Origin: Epiperipatus broadwayi
Taxonomy: Eukaryota > Onychophora > Udeonychophora > Euonychophora > Peripatidae
Assembly: GCA_028023455.1 (NCBI GenBank)
Contig: JAQFVV010000012.1
Location: forward strand, 14,524,364-14,588,363
DNA length: 64,000 nucleotides
Direction: 5' to 3'
The position numbers and the translations under genes are program-made. Under the pieces are notes generated by a model that saw only the letters and a list, made by a program, of their open reading frames with translations, was not told the origin of the DNA and searched no databases. Of this stretch, positions 57,062 through 64,000 are shown one piece after another. Within the stretch, counting starts at the first letter, position 1. Every line of letters begins with the position of its first letter.

Positions 57062-58650
57062 AAAAGGAAACAATTATTAATTGGTAAAAATGGCAGATTA
57101 TAAACAGTTCAAGGGTATATATGTTTGCTTAAAATTTCTTGTTTTGATGTAAAGAATAAAAAGATGCTTACAAAACTTAAATGAAAATAAAATGAAACCA
57201 TATAGAATTTGTTACAAAAAATAAAGCTTCAAATATTGTTGATATTTATTAAAGTATATTTCTTAAATATTGATAGATGAAGAAAAAAAACCTGAAGAAA
57301 TAAAAACATAAATAAATTGTACAATATGGAAACTATAAATAAAATGACTGATTAATTTGAAAAGAATGAATGTATGAACAACTATAATATATGAATGAGT
57401 AATAACATCTTACAAAAAAATGTAGATATGTAAAAAATGATAATAATATATTCATTTTTCATGAATTTGTAGAGAAGGTAAAAAAGTTTATTAATAAAAA
57501 ATAATCATAACAACACTTTATTAAATTAGAAATAAACAATATGTATATAAATAAATATTAATGAGAATGAAGCAATTAAAATGCTATGAAAATATATACC
57601 GAAAACTAAAATAAAGAGATTAAAACTAAATATAAATATTAGAGATATGTTGTGAAAGTGTAATTTTTAAGTATAACAATGATTATTAAGAATAAGTAAA
57701 AAAATTATGTATGGATAATAATTTAGCTGTTATTTGACACACATATATATACCAGTAAATTTGAAAATATTTTTAAAAAGTTAAATATAAATCAATTTTT
57801 TTATTAGTTATGAAGATCATTGCTTTTTAATATTTGAGGCAAATAATAGCAATAGTGACGTGTTTTTTTTTTTTAGATACATTAATGAAATAAATGAAAA
57901 TATTAAATTTAAAATGGAAAATGAAAGGTATCACAATTATTTTCATGAATATTATATAAAAAAATTACAGAGGAAAATAGAGTATATATAGTATATTGAC
58001 AAATTAGAATTCAGACATAAACAATAGCAATAAAATTAATATTATAAATAAGAAGATAGACTCAAATAGTGAATTATTAATAGAAGAAACTGATAAAAGT
58101 TGAAGTAATTATTAATGATTATTTAAGAAGTTTGATTAATAAATTGACAAGTACAAATATATATATAAAAAAAATTGAATAAATAAAATAAAAAGAATAA
58201 TAATGATATATTGAAGATTTATGCACGTTTTAAAGTCAAATAAATATATTTATAAAACAATAAAATAATCAGAATATAAATAGAAAATATAAATTAAAAA
58301 TACAGATAAAACCAATATTCAAAATGATGAATTTAAGACAATTATAAAATAAAAGTAAAACTGATAAAATAATATATATGGAAAATATATAGTAGAATGT
58401 ACATGATATAAAAAGAAAAACAAATGTATGACATTCAGTGGAAAAACAAAAAATAAATTAAAAACAAGAATGAAACATTTAAAATGATAAAAATTCCAGT
58501 ATATACACAAAAGTATATAAATATTATGACTAAAGCATTAAAATGGTATAAAATATAGAAAATTATTAAAAATGAGAGGTTAAGGAAAATTTATGCATAA
58601 AAAATATAAAACTAATCTTAAATAAAATAAATGAGGGGAAAATATATTAT
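57062..58650. other. AT-rich stretch, no gene
   Basis: Very AT-rich with no repeats I can define. It would be the large intron before the exon at 56983-57051. Confidence 0.5.
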
Positions 58651-58654
58651 AACG

Positions 58655-58722
58655 GTCGGGCAAATACCCTTACTCCATCTGCCGTACAGGGCGCCACCAG
58701 GCCATTTGAACCCTAACCGTCA
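58655..58722 (-). repeat. 3' end fragment of the long-LTR family
   Basis: On the - strand it reads TTCAAATGGCCTGGTGGCGC and ends CGACCGTTATAA, like the 3' ends of the LTRs at 31783-33803 and 43255-45449. It abuts the SINE at 58735. Confidence 0.6.
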
Positions 58723-58734
58723 TATATAAATATA

Positions 58735-59050
58735 TCAAATTTCTACTACATGTTGCCTTTGACAGAATAGCTCAGTTGGTAAAGCATTTGCCTTAAAATT
58801 CGATATTCAAGAATCTAAAGGTGCGAGTTCAATTTCTAAGTGAATATTGTCACTGTGCATATAGGCCAGCAACACCTGAAGAAGAGTGGAGAATAATACT
58901 ACTCGAAAAGTTGTGTAATTACTAGCCTGTATTGTCTATTTGTGTGTTATTACTAACAAGTTATTTATATTTGGAAAGTTTAAATACAGTTTAAAATTTT
59001 CTGTACATTCAACATTCACTCATAAATGATGGAAATAGTCCAGCATATCA
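58735..59050 (+). mobile_element. tRNA-derived SINE sharing its tail with the Penelope-like element
   Basis: A box TAGCTCAGTTGG at 58768-58779 and B-box-like AGTTCAATTTC at 58826-58836 lead into the same body as in the Penelope-like 3' ends: GGCCAGCAACACCTGAAGAA, CTCGAAA, then a tail with TTTAAATACAG and TGGAAATAGTCCAGCAT. There is no Penelope coding sequence upstream; the left neighbour is an LTR fragment. So the module of tRNA-like head plus Penelope-like tail seems to move by itself. Confidence 0.7.
58876..58908 (+). ncRNA. Hammerhead-ribozyme-like motif
   Basis: CTGAAGA (58876-58882) and GAAA (58905-58908) flank a six-pair stem, GAGTGG (58884-58889) with CTACTC (58899-58904, one G-U). 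This is the C-U-G-A-N-G-A / stem II / G-A-A-A core of a hammerhead. One A (58883) is unpaired before the stem, and the base after GAAA is A rather than C. Stems I and III were not resolved. Type I hammerheads are known in Penelope-like elements. Confidence 0.4.
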
Positions 59051-62000
59051 CATCTTATTGTGAATTATATCTCTATCATCTCTCAGTTTTTTTTTTTTTC
59101 TCCAAATCTTAATTCACAATATTACGATGTTTTAATTATAGTGAATGAAAGACAAAAGAATCTTTTATTATTTACATTAGCAGAACTACACAAAGCTTTA
59201 TTGGTGTTGCAGGCTATTTTTCCTGCAACTGTATACAGATATGTAGGAAAATCACCTTTCTGTCATGAGAACAAAAAAGATAAATTTATATTATAAAATT
59301 TGGGAATATTTCTAGCCAACGGTCAGGTTATATCATTTTAAAGAAAGAGACATAATTTCAGTTGACTCTATGGTGAGAGCACAAAGTAAGAAATAAATGG
59401 TTAAATTAACTAAAACACATTTTGGATGCAATTAAAGTACAGCCCTCTTCTAAAAATTAAATAGTGACCCCCAACAGATATTTTCAGTTTTGTTAAAAAC
59501 ATTTCAATAATATTTTAAAGGTTTTTTTAAATAAATATAAAATATTACATCCTAAGACGATCGAATATTGTGAATTAGTTTGAGTCCCGAGACATGATGG
59601 CAAAAACAAAGAGGCTAACATGAGGTCTGGATAGCTCTCAGTCTCTAAATTGAATTAGAGAAAAATGAAATTCATTCGCTAACCGCGTGATCAGAATTCA
59701 GGAACGGAGTTTTATTGTTTATGTCCAGTTATGTATTCATTTACATATAATATCAGAAAAAGATGGGATCCAATTTTACTAATCTTCATTGTGATCCTGA
59801 GGCAGGTAGATTAGCCTATATAGACTTGGTAAAAGAGTGCGCTAAACACATGCAGAGATGCCCACAAGATCATCCCAGAAGCAATATAATATAAATACGA
59901 TCCAACGATCTTTAAATTAAAAAAAAAAAACCATTTGCAAAAATATGTATATAAAACATTATGAAAGTCTAACCATACCAAAAATTTGTTATAAAATAAT
60001 TCTTACTTTCCCTTTATAAACTTGAGATCACTAATTAGTTATGGCTTAACCCATCTACCCACAGAGTCGATATGTAATTCAAAAACTTTAATATATATAG
60101 ATAACTGTAAACTCTCTTTTTTTTATAAATAGAATAAATACGAACGCTTATTTTATTTTGCGTTCTTCAAAAATAGAATTATACATTTGTAACTCTTCCA
60201 TTGACTAAAAACAACAAAAAAAAAAAAGTATAATAAAAGTAACATTGGTAGGGATCTTCCTTTTTCTTTTTTTATAAAAAGAAATTTAAATAAAATCTTT
60301 AATCATTAAAAATTTCTAAAAAGGAGGATTTGCACTTTCTGCGTTTTGCTTTCTCTCTTTTCTTTCTTTAAAAATAAAACATATACATGAAATGAAATAC
60401 TTAATTATAGATATATAATGGTGATCAAGTTTAGTGAGATATTTTTCACTTAAATTAATAAGAGTTATCGTCGCCATTATACATATTAACCCACACTAAT
60501 TAAAATAATAAAAATATATAGAATATTATGGGCATGACATACGTATATAATTGCCAATATATATAAAACCACATAAATCTAGATTTAATTTGCATATTAC
60601 AAAAGGTTTTTAATTTATGTGATAGTTACCGGTAACTAGAGGGGGGGGTCAAGATGGGTTCATTTGATGTTTTCCCAGGTCTTCTCGGATATTCAAATTT
60701 GTTTCATGTTTTGATGGCAGATATTCACTGATATAGGGCAGACACAGGTCATTAATACAGGGCAGGCACTTTAATTACGACTCCAGTCTCAGGAACGGAT
60801 GGGAAAGCGAAGGCAAAGATATTACACACACATTTTCGCAGAGCAACACATTACTGGATTTTTTTATTTATATGCTGAACAAATAGACTATGGCTTGAAG
60901 AAAATACCGCAAGCAAGATTTCCCAGTGAATTTCCATTGTAAAATTTCTCAGCAAACTTCTTTCAGAAACATTCTTAATATAAACCAATTCTTCAGCAAA
61001 GGCTACAGCAAGCATAAGAGAAAAATTCTTTATTTATACCCTTTTTCCAATTATATTTTAATCTACTCATTAGTAGCGAATAATGCCCATTGTTTGAATT
61101 TTTCCCTGCTATCTATTATTTTATTTAATTAAAAAAAATGTTTTATAAATTAAATTCCTTTTCTTAATGTATTCTATTTAATTAAGAAATTTACCTTATC
61201 TATTTCTGCCATCACATATTTTAAAAATAGTTACAAATAAAAATTTAAACTTTCTATATTTTATTTCATTAACTTTATAAAATAATTTCCTTCTTCAACT
61301 TATAACTATTTGTGCAGGTCATTACTTATTTTAGGAAAAAAGAACATGCATTCATTGTGGTTGGACTTAGGGTCTTAGCTAGTCCACAGTGAATGGTGAG
61401 GCCAGCATGTATATAATTGTATATATATGCACAGCTTCAATACATTTTCAAAAATTACAATTAAAACAAGTAATTATAACTACTGAAAAGATATCTGATT
61501 TTATATCTTTCTCTTTTACAAATATTTGTACTATCTATTGAAATATTCATATAAAATAAATAATTTTTAAGTATTATTTTTTAAAAATTTCGAGAATTTT
61601 CATATTATCATTTGAGAAGAAAAGTAAAACAATTAATTGAATCAAGTACCCATTATCATTATTATTATAAAAACATTTAAAAAATTAAATATTTCCCTAT
61701 TATTAAACTTAAATTTTAGAATTTTTTAATATTGAAATGGCTAGTTCCCACAATGTTACAATACTCCATCCTAAATGTGATGAGAATAAAATGGGGTTCC
61801 ACATTTTATTTCTCATCATTTTAACTATATATTTTAATGGTCACCTTCATATTGGTACTGTTCAAAATTATAGATATATTCAGATAAGGATCTTAATTTA
61901 TACATAGTTGATCTTCACTTTTATTGCTGTGGTCGTATCATTCAACTTTATTTCACCATGTTCCATTTACACCATTTTTATCTTTTATCCAGAATGCATT

Positions 62001-62106
62001 TTAACACTAGCTTGCGACAAATTTAACAGGATTTTCGTACAAATTAAGGAATTTTTTGTACCTGTGTTATTAAGGATTACTTATATTAGAAACTTTTATT
62101 AACTCA
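59051..62106. other. Mostly AT-rich, no supported gene
   Basis: It holds an R1 fragment at 61345-61400, a G8 run near 60642 and short less AT-rich parts at 59560-59900 and 60600-60900. No splice-bounded frame was found on either strand. Confidence 0.45.
61345..61400 (+). repeat. Dispersed repeat R1, copy 3 (short)
   Basis: It shares GTTGGACTTAGGGTCTT with 29029-29115 and, on the other strand, 48590-48700. Confidence 0.5.
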
Positions 62107-63590
62107 TCACCTACCTGAAATCTGTGGGTTAATGTGTGCTCTTTTCTCACTTTTTACCAATATGAAACAACTTTTCTTGGCTTTGATACTGTTAGCTTCC
62201 ACATTTACACTTTCTCCTTTAATCATACAAAGGGCAGACTTGAATAAAATTGAGCTACGTTTGCCTGAATGCACATCTGTTGGTGAAAATCCTATGGATT
62301 CATTCACTGTCCAATTAATATAGTTAACAATTTTTTGCACTTGGATTACCCAGCCTCAATGATTGGAATTTATATAAGTATGAAGCAGCTGCTGCAACTC
62401 TCGCATAGCATGATCATATCGGTTAGACCAGGGGTCCCCAACCTTTTTGCACTTAAGAGCACATTCTATAATATCGGCCAGGTGGCAGGCACCATTTATT
62501 TTTTCAATGTAAATTTACAGTTGGATATTGTTAATAATACATATAATGTACAAAAAAATACTTATTTCAAAAATAAAATTTTAACATATAATTAACATTT
62601 ATATTTTTAAGTTGTAAAAGTATAGTATGCCCTATAATTTGATTACAATATAATACAATAATTTATAAGAAATTTTAAAAATTAAATTTATATGTATCAG
62701 ATAAATAATTTTTTATTGTGTTTGGATAGCGGCGGGCACAAGTAAAATGGTCTGCAGGCACCATAGTGCCCACGGGCATAGGGTTGGGATCCCTGGGTTA
62801 GACTGTGGATTCTGTATTGATGTTAATATATGCCTGTTTTCTTTCTTTGTCCACCGGTTCCATTTGCTGATAAAAACCCTTGTGAAATATATCTAAAACT
62901 TTAATGGTATATTTTGGATTAGTTTGAGACACAAATATGAAGCAACAAATTTTGATAACACATCATATATCTCAACTAAATATTTCATCCTTTTAAAAGG
63001 AGGCAAGAGGTCATAAAAATCTATGGCCATCATTCTTTAGTTTGTTTAGGAATTATTGGGTTTAATGGACCAGTATAATTCTTATTGCTCAGTTTTACAT
63101 GCTGACATTTCACAATTCTTTACAACTTGATATGTATATTAAGTCAATAAAACCATCTTCACAATAATTGTTGTTTTATGGGTACCATAATGACCATATA
63201 GGCAGTGTGTATATTTTATTAAATAAGTGTGCATGACTTTTGGATCGCCACTCTCCATTCAACTCTTCCACCTTGGATTCTATATTTCAAGGTGTTGTCC
63301 TCTATTTAACACTGCTTTTCTGGTTACCGCCCTGCATTATTTTTCATACTATGGTGATCAATATCCTTTTCTAGATTTTCAATCTGCTATTGTAATTCTG
63401 TCTTCAAGCAGTCTTGTAGCTAATTGTTGTAAATCCCCTTCTTTAGACAAATCAATATGCAGCCCTAGGGTCATTATATGTATTTCATCTAAATTCAAAT
63501 GTTGCAGAACTAGCTCAATAGGATTGCAGCTAAGAATATCTGCAACCATATATAATTGAACTCCTGTAAGTGCAAACTCCAATGAACCAA
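62107..63590 (-). pseudogene. Gypsy pol fragment: end of RNase H and integrase
   Basis: On the - strand: YMVADILSCNPIE near 63545 (the end of RNase H, usually V-A-D-x-L-S-R), then about 63080-62960 with AIDFYDLLPPFKRMKYLV and DVLSKFVASY (integrase core with the first Asp). After the hAT insertion come NRYDHAMRELQQLLHTYI (catalytic Glu region) and VNYINWTVNESIGFSPTDVH (62340-62250). It is close to the fragment at 31.5 kb (NYINWNVNESIGFTP) but has diverged. Many frame breaks. No LTR was found. Confidence 0.8.
62429..62795. mobile_element. hAT-type MITE (367 bp, TSD GGTTAGAC)
   Basis: Ends are CAGGGGTCCCCAACCTTTTT and, inverted, CAGGGATCCCAACCC. It is flanked by a perfect 8-bp duplication, GGTTAGAC (62421-62428 and 62796-62803). 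An 8-bp target duplication and CAGGGGTC-type ends are hallmarks of hAT elements. It has no transposase. It splits the integrase of the Gypsy fragment, so it is younger. Confidence 0.95.
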
Positions 63591-63958
63591 ACGACTATTA
63601 GTTAGATATCTGTGGTTTAGGAATTTAAGGTTTCGATGGTCTTTCATTACTTTAATAAAAGACATTACTGCAAATATATTTATGTTCTCTGTCCAATGAC
63701 AGATTCAGAAATTAAAATATAGAAATTGAAACAAATCTTAAACTGCAAATGCAAAATAATGTAATATTTTTTAATTGAAATTTAAATTTACTAACACTTA
63801 AAGAGTCTTATATAAAATTATAATTAATAAAAGTAATATTTAAGAATACGTTTGCCTATTCAATTATAATTTATTATGCAGATATAAATACAATATAATG
63901 TATTCAATTTTTTTTTTAACTAGCATTGTATATTTTTAAAAAAACTTTATACACTTAC

Positions 63959-64000
63959 CGAATTGGGTGCCCGAATAAGCCAAATCTGTTTGCTTTCCAA
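63959..64000 (-). CDS. Exon of POLR1G/RPA34-like gene, cut by the window end
   Basis: The last 42 bases read on the - strand as LESKQIWLIRAPNS and end at TCG|GTAAGTG, an excellent donor. The W-L-I-x-A-P signature is the most conserved part of the POLR1G (CD3EAP, PAF49; yeast Rpa34) dimerisation domain, which pairs with POLR1E to form a TFIIF-like subcomplex of RNA polymerase I in the nucleolus. The exon is phase 0 and joins FDMSKLKSLPL from the next exon. The start codon lies beyond the window. The name is inferred from this motif and the order of later exons. Confidence 0.6.

Noticed and set aside
59060-59296. 78-residue frame after the SINE
   Set aside because: Starts inside a T-run, no recognised motif, no supporting splice sites.

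Overview
The window is animal nuclear DNA, very AT-rich and packed with transposable elements. It holds CR1, RTE and other non-LTR retrotransposons, Ty3/Gypsy LTR elements, Penelope-like elements with a GIY-YIG endonuclease, a tRNA-derived SINE, a hAT-type MITE and several foldback elements. This mix, together with small spliced exons that have GT/AG borders, points to an invertebrate metazoan. The phylum cannot be fixed from sequence alone. I see no bacterial-style operon, rRNA, CRISPR array or functional tRNA gene.

Layout. 1-3386: a LINE on the + strand, cut by the window edge, ending in a TTTGC-repeat tail. 4195-7440: a nearly full-length RTE-type LINE on the - strand. 7441-20525: non-coding, with foldback elements, small dispersed repeats and a recent 202-bp tandem duplication; parts of 15.8-17.2 kb and 18.8-20.5 kb are less AT-rich and look like unique sequence. 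20526-26790: a long CR1-type LINE on the - strand, with a PHD-plus-esterase ORF1, tandem repeats in its 5' UTR, a duplicated RT segment and a second truncated 3' copy. 26.8-31.5 kb: AT-rich, with a 92-bp triplication. 31.5-35.9 kb: pieces of a - strand Gypsy element, split by a 2.0-kb LTR with its own 4-bp target duplication. 36.3-36.8 kb: a large foldback. 41.3-46.4 kb: a palindromic MITE, then two Penelope-like copies head to head, one of them split by a second 2.2-kb LTR, ending in a 244-bp tandem array. 49120-55200: a complete but decayed Gypsy element with both LTRs, a primer-binding site and a 4-bp target duplication. 58.6-59.05 kb: an LTR fragment and a SINE. 62.1-63.6 kb: a - strand Gypsy integrase region split by a hAT MITE with an 8-bp target duplication.

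The only host gene I can support is on the - strand. Its exons at 63959-64000, 56983-57051, 56794-56841 and 40468-40587 have good splice borders; the first three join in phase. The conceptual product resembles the RPA34/POLR1G subunit of RNA polymerase I. If the model holds, most elements between 40.6 and 63.9 kb lie in its introns.

The most interesting unit is the Penelope-like 3' end. A tRNA-like pol III promoter and a hammerhead-ribozyme-like motif lie just downstream of the GIY-YIG domain in both copies, and the same tRNA-like-plus-tail module occurs alone at 58.75 kb. This suggests a SINE family that uses a Penelope-like element, rather than a LINE, as its partner.
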